DNA from: Notospermus geniculatus
Lineage: Eukaryota > Nemertea > Pilidiophora > Heteronemertea > Lineidae
Direction of reading: 5' to 3'
DNA length: 64,000 bases
Assembly (NCBI GenBank): GCA_002633025.1
Contig: NMRB01003043.1
Coordinates: 1 to 64,000, forward strand
Below, in pieces: positions 1-9,504 of this stretch (position 1 is the stretch's first letter; each line of letters opens with the position of its first letter). Position numbers and translations under genes: made by a program. The notes under the pieces were generated by a model that was given only the letters and a program-made list of their open reading frames with translations, did no database searches and had not been told where the DNA came from.

Positions 1-90
1 GGAACACGACGACGACGGACGACGGACGACGACGGACGACGACGGACGACGGACGCACAACCATTGTATAAGCTCACCACGGTGAGCTAA
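1..90 (+). mobile_element. Helentron-like element, 3' end only (copy H0)
   Basis: The window opens inside an element. A GACGAC/GGACGAC tract (about 5-54) is followed by CCATTGTATA and the terminal hairpin AGCTCACC-AC-GGTGAGCT (71-88), which runs into CTAA. The same end occurs at 2082-2099, 36562-36583 and, on the other strand, 8336-8354. Its left part lies outside the window. Confidence 0.7.
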
Positions 91-99
91 AAAAGGACT

Positions 100-248
100 G
101 GACTGATAAATTCGTAGTTGAAAGAATCTCAGTACCTTTGCCTTTACCTTTTGCAATGGCAGGAAAGTGAAATCCAGGCTCTGGGACCAAATAAAACATC
201 AGTTTCTTACGATTTGCCAAGTGTTCTAATATTTTTGCACACTACATG
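100..248 (-). mobile_element. Partial Tc1-like non-autonomous element
   Basis: This stretch is the reverse complement of 26519-26672, the left part of a full TA-flanked element. It shares the TIR motif TTCTAATATTTTTGCACAC (216-241) and the inner sequence around CCTTTGCCTTTACC. The other end is missing and it directly abuts the Helentron-like end at 90, so it is a truncated copy. Confidence 0.6.
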
Positions 249-249
249 G

Positions 250-741
250 GCGTACAGGACTTAGAATCAGTGTAGAGCACACTAAATATCATAATGCATG
301 ACGGGCTAATGATATAACGCGAGTCCTAAACAACAATTCTGGAGGGTTACAATTAATAAAAAAAACAAGCCTGGTTACTTTGAACCATGGGAAACAGACC
401 GACCAGCTCAAGACCTTCACAAATCGCATGTCCCATATTGGGGCATTCGAAAATGCATTTCTAGGAACACAGCCTGACAGCGACTACTAGTGACACCTGG
501 TTTTAGAACTTTGAGCTACGATAATGATGAATGCTGGAGAACTCGCACGGAGATTTCGACTGAGGAAGAGATTAGTTTCTTTGTAACGGATGACTTGGAA
601 GAAGGAGGGAACGCGCGTCCTGAAGAGGGAATCAATATTTGTTTGGTTGATGAGTTTGCCCTTGGAACGTGGGGTTAGGGGCGGAAGGTTTTTGTGGCAA
701 AACATTGAAAGGATTCACAAATTAAGATGACAGATAACTTA
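250..741. other. Unassigned stretch
   Basis: No repeat pairing, coding signal or RNA gene seen. Open frames of 62 and 72 codons here overlap on opposite strands and resemble nothing known. Confidence 0.5.
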
Positions 742-1025
742 GGGGCTGTCTCAAAATTGTTTTGATGCAAAAAAAGACGAAGTGACTTCTTCTGGGGCGG
801 GGGGTCTCCATTTGGGGAAGCCCATTTCATCTTTTTTGAAAAAATTGGCATCGCTCTTTTTACAGAATAGATTTTACCATAAATAAATATTGCTTTCTTG
901 GTTTATTACTACATAGATGAAGCCAATGTCAAGTGCCCACTTCATCTTTTCAAGGGGGAGGGGGCAGGGAAAAGATGAAGTCACTTCGTCTTTTTTTGGC
1001 ATCAATGTAATTTTGAGACGGCCCC
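742..1025 (+). mobile_element. PIF/Harbinger-like MITE (family F, copy 1)
   Basis: Terminal inverted repeats of about 45 bp start GGGGCTGTCTCAAAATTG and end with its complement CAATTTTGAGACGGCCCC-like sequence. An inner inverted pair carries AAGACGAAGTGACTTC / GAAGTCACTTCGTCTT. The flanks read TTA on both sides, consistent with the 3-bp TWA target duplication of PIF/Harbinger elements. No transposase. Other copies are at 2842, 33771 and 47612; a related subfamily is at 32756 and 61738. The superfamily call rests on the TSD alone. Confidence 0.7.
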
Positions 1026-1175
1026 TTAATCGGCAGCGGAACTGCGACGGTGTGTCAGGAAGTGTAATCTCTTCCTTCGTCCTTGGTATGGGTAGATACA
1101 GCCACGCACAGTATTTTTTACACCGAAACACACTGATGACCATCAGCTAGAGACCGCCGGCAAAACAATGAAGAA
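1026..1175. other. Unassigned stretch
   Basis: Nothing recognised between the MITE and the following Helentron-like element. Confidence 0.4.
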
Positions 1176-2099
1176 ATGAAATGGTCCTTGGACCATGTGC
1201 TCACCCGTTTGAACAGTGTAATGACAGAGAGAGGTGCATGTCAGTTATGAGCAATCTGGGTCAAGTCATTCCCAAGTTGCAGGACTTCAATGATTTTGGG
1301 GTTATGCCACCTGGCGACCATATTGGATGTCCGATCGGGCCAAAACTTCACATGCACATAAAGGTCATCTAGAGGGAGCCACATAGCACATTTGAGCGCT
1401 CTGGGTCAAGTCGTTCCTGAGTTATAGCACATTTGATGACTTTCGGGTTACGCCACCTGGCGGCCATATTGGAAGTTTAATCAGGCCGAAATTTGACGTG
1501 CTTGTAAAGGTCATCAAGAGGGAGGTAAATATCAAGTTTGAGCAATCTGGGTCAAGCCGTTCCTGAGTTTTAGCACTTGGATGATTTTCAGGTTACGCCA
1601 CCTGGCGGCCATATTGGATGTCCGATCGGGCCGAAACTCGGTATTTTTGAAGGTACCCCTCTAATACACGTTTATGCAAGATATGAAGACTCTCGGTGAA
1701 ATAATTAAGAACTGCGGCTGGTTCGTTACTTTTATCGAACTTTGACCTCTGTGACCTTGAAAAGTAGGTCAAACCAAAAACCCGTTACATATGTTATGTA
1801 TCCTAATTAGATACACCTATGATAAAAATTTGGAGATGATCCAGTCATTAGTTAAGGAGTTATTGCACTTTTTGTGTTTTTGGTTTTGGCCACCTGGAGG
1901 CCAAGCCAAGAATCGAATCGGACCGAAACTTGGTGTCATAGGTCATCTGACCTAGGGGTATATATGTACCAAGTTTCAGATCAATAGCTCCAGCGGTTAC
2001 GAAACGTGCCCTGCTAACGGACGACGACGACGACGGACGACGACGGACGACGACGGACGACGGACGCTGACTGACGACTATAGCTCACGGGTGAGCTAA
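1176..2099 (+). mobile_element. Helentron-like non-autonomous element (copy H1)
   Basis: The left end is ATGAAATGGTCCTTGGACCA, containing a 14-bp palindrome; the right end is the hairpin AGCTCACGGGTGAGCT (2082-2097) closing in CTAA. Inside are three units of about 150 bp, seen as CCACCTGGCG near 1307, 1453 and 1608, each with a CTCF-like motif in reverse, then a unique block and a GACGAC tract (2016-2067). No coding capacity. The same architecture at 8336-9761 and 36060-36583 defines the family. Confidence 0.65.
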
Positions 2100-2841
2100 A
2101 AAATCGGCTTAAATGATTTAGATTATCATACGCCTTATCGCCCGAAGAATCAGACAAAATGTCATGTCATTTTAAGAAAATTTCTCAAAACAGGAAACGA
2201 AAATTTTCTCCCAATTTTGGAAATTGAAAAATTCGCACAAAATTCCAAAATTTCTCACTTCTTATTTTCCACTTTTATTTCTTACTCCCTTGTACGGCGA
2301 TTTTGTGAACCATCCAGATCACAAAATTGCATTTTCTTCTACAATTTCGATGTCATATTAAACTGAGTAGGCACTCTTCCCACAGTTAAGCATAACGTAT
2401 ATCGCTCTATATTGAAACTGGCAGGTGAAAATGACCGTTCAATCAACAATACTTCCTTGGTTTGTTACTTTCAACAGAAAAGATACGGCGTTTTACACCT
2501 TGGGATACATGCCAGGTACAAATATGATGGCTCTAGACACATTGAAAAATAGCTCACTCAACCTTTTCCACTTTATATTGGAACCGGTGTTTGGAAAACA
2601 CGTGGTGAAACTTACAACCGAACTGACGTCGGCTTGAGTGGAACAGGTGCACGCAAAGAGGAACGTCTTGTATTAACGGAGCCAAAGCGATAGATCAAAG
2701 GCATCAGAAAATCACCGACTCTTTGATCTCAATTGACGAAAGAGAAGGAAAAGTAAACGATAATGCTATTTTGGTTTATTTCTTATGTTACATGCAGGCA
2801 GGTTTGACTGACGGTATGCTGTGTACATTTCTTTGTAATAA
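2100..2841. other. AT-rich unassigned stretch
   Basis: About 2180-2290 is a run of imperfect AAAATTT/AATTTTC words. No gene or repeat partner is seen elsewhere in the window. Confidence 0.4.
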
Positions 2842-3198
2842 GGGGCCGTCTCAAAATTGTTTTGATGCCAAAAAAGACGAAGTGACTTCGTCTGCGGGGG
2901 AGGGGGTTCTCGATTTGGGGAAGCCCACTTCATCTTTTTGGAAAAAATTGGCATCACTCTTTTTTTACAAGAGAATGACTTTTTTATATGCAGTCTTCAA
3001 AAAGGAACTAGGTTCTGGCTACGTTGGCCTACTATAAAGTTAAAAAAGTTAAAGTTTAACTTTTTACTATGGACTGTATGAGTCAGAGCTATAAACTTCC
3101 AAATTGGGATGAAGCCATTGTCAAGTGCCCACTTCATCTTTTCAAGGGGGGGGGGGGGAGTCTTTTTTGGCATCAATGTGTAATTTTGAGACGGCCCC
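2842..3198 (+). mobile_element. PIF/Harbinger-like MITE (family F, copy 2)
   Basis: The left TIR GGGGCCGTCTCAAAATTG and the right TIR ending GAGACGGCCCC are flanked by TAA on both sides. It is longer than copy 1 because the loop is expanded and holds a G-run at 3147-3158. The inner inverted pair around GACGAAGTGACTTCGTC is retained. Confidence 0.7.
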
Positions 3199-3582
3199 TA
3201 AGGTATCACAGGAGAGAACTGTACTTAGTAGGCTTCATGCTATTTCCCCTTGACGTGTGTGCAGGTTTTGCTATTTAGAGAGCGCCAGTCAAACTTGTAA
3301 TTTAGGGCTAAAGGTAGGTGTCCATTTTGGTTCCCGAAGTCACCGTCTGATGGCGTCGTTTTGTGACCTCGGTACTGGCTGGGCGCCATTGCGCTATCAC
3401 GATGGATTTCTGCCTGCCCCCAGCAGAGTTGAGCTATTTTTAGATAGGAGTGCGCAAAACACGTGGCAGCAGAAATGTCAAAACATTCACGATGAGACTG
3501 TCAACACCGAAGAAATTCTCGAATTAAAAAAAAAATAAAAATAAAAAAATTGAATGCTAGTAATTTGTCTGTAACTTCACAT
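3199..3582. other. Unassigned stretch with solo TIR fragment
   Basis: CCATTTTGGTTCCCGAAG (3323-3340) matches the terminal repeat of the element at 36932-37275, so a remnant of that family lies here. The rest is unassigned. Confidence 0.35.
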
Positions 3583-3731
3583 AAGAATATGGATGATATT
3601 CTAAATAATACAATTCAGTCAACAACCGTCAAATCTAAACATTGATTATTTAATTAGAAGGCCCATAATTACCGTACGCCCTCTATTATCAGAAAAAGTA
3701 ACTTAATGCCCACTCTTTTGCTTTATTACTA

Positions 3732-4164
3732 CAGTTCATTCCAAATCCCAGTGGCGCGAGGTTTTCAGCCGATATCTCCGCAACGGCTGGGTCAAATTCA
3801 ACATACCATACATCAATTAACTTGTCTTTCTTGCCGGTATCTTTCTGCTATCTTCATTTTTTGCGTAAGGCCTGCATAACGGATCCCTTTCTCAAAACCC
3901 ATTTCATTTCGCTACGCTGTTGAGTGCAGTTAACACGTGCGCGATGCATTGCGCCATTTCAAAATGGCCGCCATTTCGGCCGTAAACACGAACTGTGATT
4001 TGTGAAAGAACTTTTTTGTGTCACGTTTTTCGGGAAAATGACAGTGATGATGGCTGTACCGCCAAGAAAGACAAGTTGATTGACGTATGTTTCGTCAAAA
4101 TCGGCCTAGCGGTTGCGGAGCTATCGTTGATAAACCTCGCGCCAATCGGAACTGGAATGGAGAG
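3732..4164. mobile_element. TA-flanked long-TIR element, copy 1 only
   Basis: Imperfect TIRs of about 110 bp: the left begins CAGTTCATTCCA and carries TGGCGCGAGG and AACTTGTCTTTCTTG; the right arm is its reverse complement ending TGGAATGGAGAG. TA flanks both ends (3730-3731 and 4165-4166). Copy 2 of the duplication reads straight through (about 12865-12870, TTATTACTAGTCACAC), giving the empty site. No protein is encoded. Confidence 0.7.
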
Positions 4165-4203
4165 TAGTCACACATTCTTCCCCTTATTTATTCTTGATAT
4201 TAG

Positions 4204-4254
4204 TACGAGCAAAAATAGATAAGAGAGGACTCTCTTATCTATTTTTGGTACGAG
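4204..4254. mobile_element. 39-bp perfect hairpin insertion flanked by TACGAG
   Basis: A 17-bp perfect stem (4211-4227 with 4230-4246) around a 2-nt centre is flanked by TACGAG at 4204-4209 and 4249-4254. Copy 2 has a single related TAAGAG at this point and no hairpin. It behaves like a miniature insertion with a 6-bp target duplication, but it could be a templated repair product. Confidence 0.55.
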
Positions 4255-6085
4255 TGTAGATGGTAAAACAGTCAGTTGACGCGCAATCAGAGAATGGTGA
4301 TCGGAATACCTGCAACAAACCAGCATCGCCCCGCCCCTGGCCGCTTGGATAACTACAGTAATTGCATAGAGCATGCGTCTGAAATCCCACGTGGATAATC
4401 ATGAATCACGTGTTCACAAATGTACTCATCAATTCAGCTTAACTTCGCCGAAAAATGAGGAAAGAAATGGCTGATCTAAAAGTGCGCGATAAGGAATCCC
4501 CCTAACTCTGGGGATTCCCTGGAGAAGAGGTCATTCTCTCATCTGTCTTTTTAAGATTGGACTGTCGATTTGGCCATCAGTCGTGCATCATTATTCGCAC
4601 GTGCATGAAAGCGTTGGTGATGAATTTCACTTCCTTCTTGAATGTAAAACAATCACAAGACTAAGAATTAAAGAAAAACGTACCATCTGTGTTTTAGAAC
4701 AAACATTTCTTCAAGATACGAGCAATTTAAAAAAAACGAGATTTTTTTTACAGAGTACCGTTTTTTCCTAACAGTACACTAAGAAAAAAGAGTGAGCGTG
4801 TTTTCTTTTGTGGAAATTATGATGTGATAGCAGCCTATTCAGTATGCGATTTTCTGCCATGTCTAAATTTTAGCTATCTCGCACGCCCAAACAATCAAGG
4901 AATGGTTCCAGACTGTCAATCAACCCGCACAGCACCCATCAATCATGAAATTATGAAAGCAAGCTGAACAAGATCCTAAAAACATTCAATCCAGCTTAAA
5001 CTGGTCTCAAAAGACGCCATGATTACCTCGGAGACGAAATGACGTCACTGGGATCAAAGGGAGTTCCAAGACAAGTGGGGCTTCAATCAAAAATGACTGC
5101 GTCAAACATGGTCCATTTGATTCCAAAGCTTTATTTTGTATTTTTGGAGATAATTTATGGTTTTTACTTCAAATTAATCACGTTTTGCATCAAAAACATT
5201 CAAAGAAAACTAACTTAAGATTTAATCAGGAAAAATCTCTCTTCGTCATCAGTATTCAAATCTCGCTTGGGGGTCACGTGACTTGTTTGTCCGGTTCATA
5301 TCCTGGGCATTCACGGTGCATTTCTAAATTAACTACGGACGTGGCCGGAATGACGACCTTGGGTTACCTATTCATAAGAACCATCGGGTAATCAATGCTG
5401 TCGGAGAAAAAAATATATCTTTGGAAAAGAAACTATCAAAGCACTGCTGGCATATTGGCCAGTAAGCCGAGTAATGCAGAATCGTGGTTTTGTATGCTTG
5501 GGACGTATGATTTCAATTAATAAAGAAGTGGATTCAATCCGACATGTCGGAGGCGAGAAAATAAACAGACAAAAAAATGAGGCAAAATACGTGTGTAGAC
5601 TCTACAGAAGCCGTCCATTTTTATTTGGTTGATGCCGTCCTGGCTAGCCGCGACACCCAATCAGCCAATCTCGTACCCAGAGTTCAACATTGCCACATTA
5701 AACTCTGGAAATGCCTAGGCCGGTACTACTTTTGCACAGTGCAAAATGCATTGTTCAAGGCGGATGAATTTCTGACCGCTGCACAAGCAATTGCGTAGGG
5801 ATTCGAAAGAGTTCGTACTTTGTTCCTTAATAAAACATTGAATACCCAAGGGAATGTTAAAATAGTGGTATTTTTACAAACACTGGAACAGATTTTAATT
5901 TCTGGTAAGATTACCTCATCAAAATAATTTGTGTAATCGATGAGCACAAGAATCTTGTGCGGTGTCCAGTCGTTTTCGGAGGTCTTAGCCGAAGAACGAT
6001 GGTGGCGACCTCTTCAGATTGCCAATTTAGCAAGAATTCGTCTGTGACCAGTGTGCTTTTGGCGTTCTTTATATCATATTAAAAA

Positions 6086-6093
6086 TACATGTA
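6086..6093. other. TACATGTA octamer, copy-1 specific
   Basis: Copy 2 has a TA with flanking substitutions at the matching place (about 15228), so the 6-bp difference is probable but not as clean as at other sites. Confidence 0.5.
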
Positions 6094-6249
6094 GTTGCGA
6101 ATTAACCTCTGGCTTCTTCGATGTTTTGTGCAGAAAATGTTTTTTATTGTGAAGGTGATGAGCACATTGACAAAAAAAGCATCTTGCCCCTCAAAGTGAA
6201 AAGAAAGTAAGCAAAAATAAGCGTTCCTGAAGATAGAGGCCACCACCTA

Positions 6250-6470
6250 CTCTAAACTCCCATTTACCTGTCCCATTCCTGAACTCGGAAAAAATGACCA
6301 AATCCTAAGTTGAAGATATTGCACGCTGTCATTCTTTGCCAGGCTCGGGAATGGGACAGGTAAGTGGACAGGACATTACTGTTTCTGACCAAACCCCCAC
6401 CCCATTATCTTCAACTTAGGATTTAGTAATTTGTTTCCGAGGAATAGGACAGGTAAGTGGGAATTTAGAG
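6250..6470. mobile_element. TA-flanked MITE (duplicated copy 1)
   Basis: Inverted arms: CTCTAAACTCCCATTTACC at the left and GGTAAGTGGGAATTTAGAG at the right, extending through AATCCTAAGTTGAAGATA and its complement. TA lies on both sides. It is present in both duplication copies (also 15394-15624), so it predates the duplication. Confidence 0.7.
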
Positions 6471-6622
6471 TATTGTACTGAAGAAATGTGTACCTACCAT
6501 AAACAGTGAGACAGACTTCTCAGAAATGCCAAGTCATGTAATGAGAGTGACTAAAAAGAGAAAATGTGAAGAAAAATAAAGGCAATTCTTACAATGTAAC
6601 TGGATTTTTGGCTGCTTCGTGA

Positions 6623-6630
6623 TACATGTA
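6623..6630. other. TACATGTA footprint-like site
   Basis: Copy 1 GTGA-TACATG-TATGTGATGG faces copy 2 GTGA-TATGTGATGG (TA at 15775-15776): an exact 6-bp gain at a TA. Confidence 0.8.
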
Positions 6631-6725
6631 TGTGATGGAGATATTGGCTAGAAGAAATCTTGGCCTATTGTCTAATGCCTGAAATTTGCAGGGCCGTAGA
6701 GATCGCAGGGCCATAGAGCAACATA

Positions 6726-6740
6726 CACTGTACAAATGTA
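6726..6740. other. 15-bp insertion at a TA, copy 1 only
   Basis: Copy 1 has TA-CACTGTACAAATG-TA where copy 2 has a plain TATATAG (about 15889). The insert begins CACTG and ends ATG between TAs, like a longer excision scar. Confidence 0.5.
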
Positions 6741-6851
6741 TATAGGCGGCTAAGGGAAAACAAGTTTCACGTCTCTCGTCCTTGGCAAGCTTTGATTCTA
6801 CGTTTGATATCGTGTGAGAAAGCTACCAATACTACAAGGAACAGTAGCCAA

Positions 6852-6859
6852 TACATGTA
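6852..6859. other. TACATGTA footprint-like site
   Basis: Copy 1 CAA-TACATG-TATTCATAT faces copy 2 CAA-TATTCATAT (TA at 15983-15984). Confidence 0.8.
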
Positions 6860-7420
6860 TTCATATAGGCCCTGCTTTTGGGGAGGCACGTAAAATGATT
6901 TTCTCATGGTTTTGGAAACTCAATTCTGAAATCTACAGACACATATCGACGACCATTAGTTATCGCCTTGCACTGATTTGGCCTCACAGTGTAAAACGTA
7001 AATCATGTAAACAGCAAACTGCCTTGAGTTTGAAATTCGTAGTGTCATTTCTTGTCACCATTGAATGATTTCTATGTCTGATTTCACCGTTTATGTCAAA
7101 GCCGTATGAAATCTTGACACCCATATACATATTCGCCTTGGTTCAATGTCTTGCCTCATGTCAGTAGCAGCTCGCTAGACCGTACATTTCAATCACTCCA
7201 AAGGAAATACAAGAAATGCTGAAATCTATTATTCATAAGGCTGTAATTGAAAAGTGTGATACATGCTCAATATCTTTCCATCCGTTTATCGATTTGACAG
7301 GACAAATAATGGTCCTTCCTAAAGGTTGCAGCTGCTGATATAGTCTCGAACAAATCATTACATCGGGACACTGGTGACCCTATAGGTTTCGTCTCCAAAT
7401 GTTCCAAACTACGACGTTAA

Positions 7421-7668
7421 AGATAATGTACCACGGGTATTTTCGCGGGCCACAAAAATCATTGTTTATTTACATTTTCTTTGTTTTGTGTCCAATCTTC
7501 CTTTGTCTTATGAGTAACTTGTGGGTGGCATACCCCTCTAGAAATTCTTTTGATACCGGAAGCTTCAATTTGGTGGGTTGGCATGTCCAAAAAGTCCAAA
7601 ATAACATAATGTAAACATCCATGTTTACAAACAATAAATGTAAACAATGAAGTCGTGATACATTATCT
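7421..7668 (-). mobile_element. TTAA-flanked MITE (family H, copy 1)
   Basis: TIRs AGATAATGTACCACG / CGTGATACATTATCT are bounded by TTAA at 7417-7420 and 7669-7672. The empty site in copy 2 of the duplication reads GACGCTAATAG (16976-16982), i.e. one TTAA with a substitution. Two more copies (44991-45239, 50160-50407) have the opposite orientation and the same TTAA borders. TTAA duplication is typical of piggyBac, but the TIR does not start CCY, and a TA duplication fits equally well. Confidence 0.75.
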
Positions 7669-7746
7669 TTAATAGTCCATGAGTAAACAAGATAGTGGTA
7701 CCATCTCGAGGGACAAAAGGACACCTTATTTTTTGAAAGTACCATA

Positions 7747-7905
7747 GTACCATATCACAACTGGCCTGAAATGTCCATGTGTGCGCTGGATTGTAGCTGC
7801 CCTTGGTTTCTACAGAAAGGTTTCTGGATTAGGCTGGGTAATAATGTGAAGTGCCTTGACACTTAAATGTAAAAGGCACTATAAGCCCACACATTATTAT
7901 TATTA
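7747..7905 (+). mobile_element. Retroposon 3' tail with (ATT)n
   Basis: Absent from copy 2, where GAAAGTACCATA runs into CCCCTAGTCTCAG. The insert ends GTGAAGTGCCTTGACAC, an AAGGCACTATAA motif and (ATT)4, the kind of tail seen on LINE-mobilised SINEs. 5' part truncated; family not identified. Confidence 0.55.
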
Positions 7906-8143
7906 CTAGTCTCAGAAAAGCTTTAAGCCGTCACAATTTCAGCTTTATGTAGAAAATGGCCCCTGAATGTGGTATGCCTGCCGAATAGCAAACCCCTCAG
8001 AAAATGACCTTGTTTCATTTGACGTAGAACCAAAAATTTGCAAAATATTCGAACATGGGTGAATCGAATACTCAAAAGGGTGTCCTAACTGCATTTTTCG
8101 AGGGGTTTGCCTCAACCTATCAGGAATTTCATGCCATACTGAC

Positions 8144-8151
8144 TACATGTA
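8144..8151. other. TACATGTA footprint-like site
   Basis: Copy 1 CTGAC-TACATG-TATGTCGG faces copy 2 CTGAC-TATGTCGG (TA at 17289-17290). Confidence 0.85.
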
Positions 8152-8820
8152 TGTCGGTACCCATATGTCAGATTTTAGGCAGCCCCAAAATTTCGTGACC
8201 TTTTGACCTCTGGTGACCTAGATATCACACAAATTTGCATAAGTTGTTTATCAATTAAAAGAACTTTTTGAATGCAACATTTTGAGTGTTCATTTGTTGA
8301 ATTCCATCAAACCGTTGCAGAGATATGCCATTTTTAGCTCACCTGTGGTGAGCTTATACAATGGTTGTGCGTCCGTCGTCCGTCGTCGTCGTCGTCGTCC
8401 GTCGTCGTCCGTTAGCAGGGCACGTTTCGTAACCGCTGGGGCTATTGATCTGAAACTTGGTACACATATGCCCCTAGGTCATATGACCTATGACACCAAG
8501 TTTTGGTCCGATTCAATTCTTGACTTGGCCACCAGGTGGCTAAAACCAAAAACACAAAAAGTGCAATAACTCCTGAACTAATGACAGGATCACCTCCAAT
8601 TTTTTATCATAGGTGTATCTAATGAGGGTACATTACATATATAACGGGTTTTTGATTTGACCTACTTTTCAAGGTCACAGAGGTCAAAGTTCGACAAAAG
8701 TAACGAACCTGCCACAGTTCTTCATTATTTCACCGAGCGTCTTCATATCTTGCATAAACGTGTATTAGAGGGGTACCTTCAAAATTATGGAGTTTCGGCC
8801 CAATCGGACATCCAATATGG

Positions 8821-9125
8821 CCGCCAGGTGGCGTAACCTGAAAATCTTCCAAGTGCTATAACTCAGGAACGGCACAACCCAGCATGCTCAAACTTGATAT
8901 TTACCTCCATCTAGATGACCTTTACAAGCACGTCATATTTTGGCCTGATTAAATTTCCAATATGGCCGCCAGGTGGCGTAACCCGAAAATCATCAAATGT
9001 GCTGTAACTCAGGAACGACTTGACCCAGAGCGATCAAATTTGATATGTACCTCCTTCTAGATGACCTTTACAAGCACGTCAAATTTCGGCCTGATTAAGG
9101 TTCCAATATGGCCGCCAGGTGGCGT
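8821..9125. promoter_or_regulatory. Array of CTCF-like motifs inside H2
   Basis: CCGCCAGGTGGCGT occurs at 8821-8834, 8966-8979 and 9112-9125, one per internal repeat. It fits the CTCF core CCASYAGRKGGCRS at 12 of 14 positions. Whether the host uses these sites is inference. Confidence 0.4.
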
Positions 9126-9268
9126 AACACGAAAATGTTCAAAATTTTGCCTTTAAGTGGCATGTTTCGTAACCGCAGGTGCTATTGGCCTGAAATTCGG
9201 TACATATAGACACCTTGGTCAGATGACCTATGACCCCAAGTTTCGGTCCGATTTGACCCTTAGCTTGG

Positions 9269-9282
9269 CCACCAGGTGGCGG
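9269..9282 (+). promoter_or_regulatory. CTCF-like motif, full consensus match
   Basis: CCACCAGGTGGCGG matches CCASYAGRKGGCRS at all 14 positions. It lies in the Helentron-like element H2; a near match, CCACCAGGTGGCTA, is at 8529-8542. Confidence 0.45.
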
Positions 9283-9496
9283 AAACCAAAAACACAAAAA
9301 GTGCAATAACTCATGAACTAATGACTGGATCCTCTCCAAATTTTTATCATTGGTGCTTCTAATGAGGATGCATGACATAAGTAAGGGGTTTTTGATTTGA
9401 CCGACTTTTCAAGGTCACAGAGGTCAAAGTTCAAAATTTAGGCATTTGGTGGCGCGTTTCATAACTGCTTGGGCTATTGACTTGAAACTTGGTACA

Positions 9497-9504
9497 TACA
9501 TGTA
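9497..9504. other. TACATGTA footprint-like site in a repeat unit
   Basis: GGTACA-TACATG-TATACACC here faces GGTACA-TATAGACACC in the sister unit at 9200-9213 and TATATA in copies H1 and H3. Confidence 0.7.

Noticed and set aside
4583-4771. 62-63 codon frame present in both duplication copies (also 13736-13927)
   Set aside because: Preserved because the DNA is duplicated; copy 2 has a frame change near its end, and the pattern of changes shows no sign of coding constraint.
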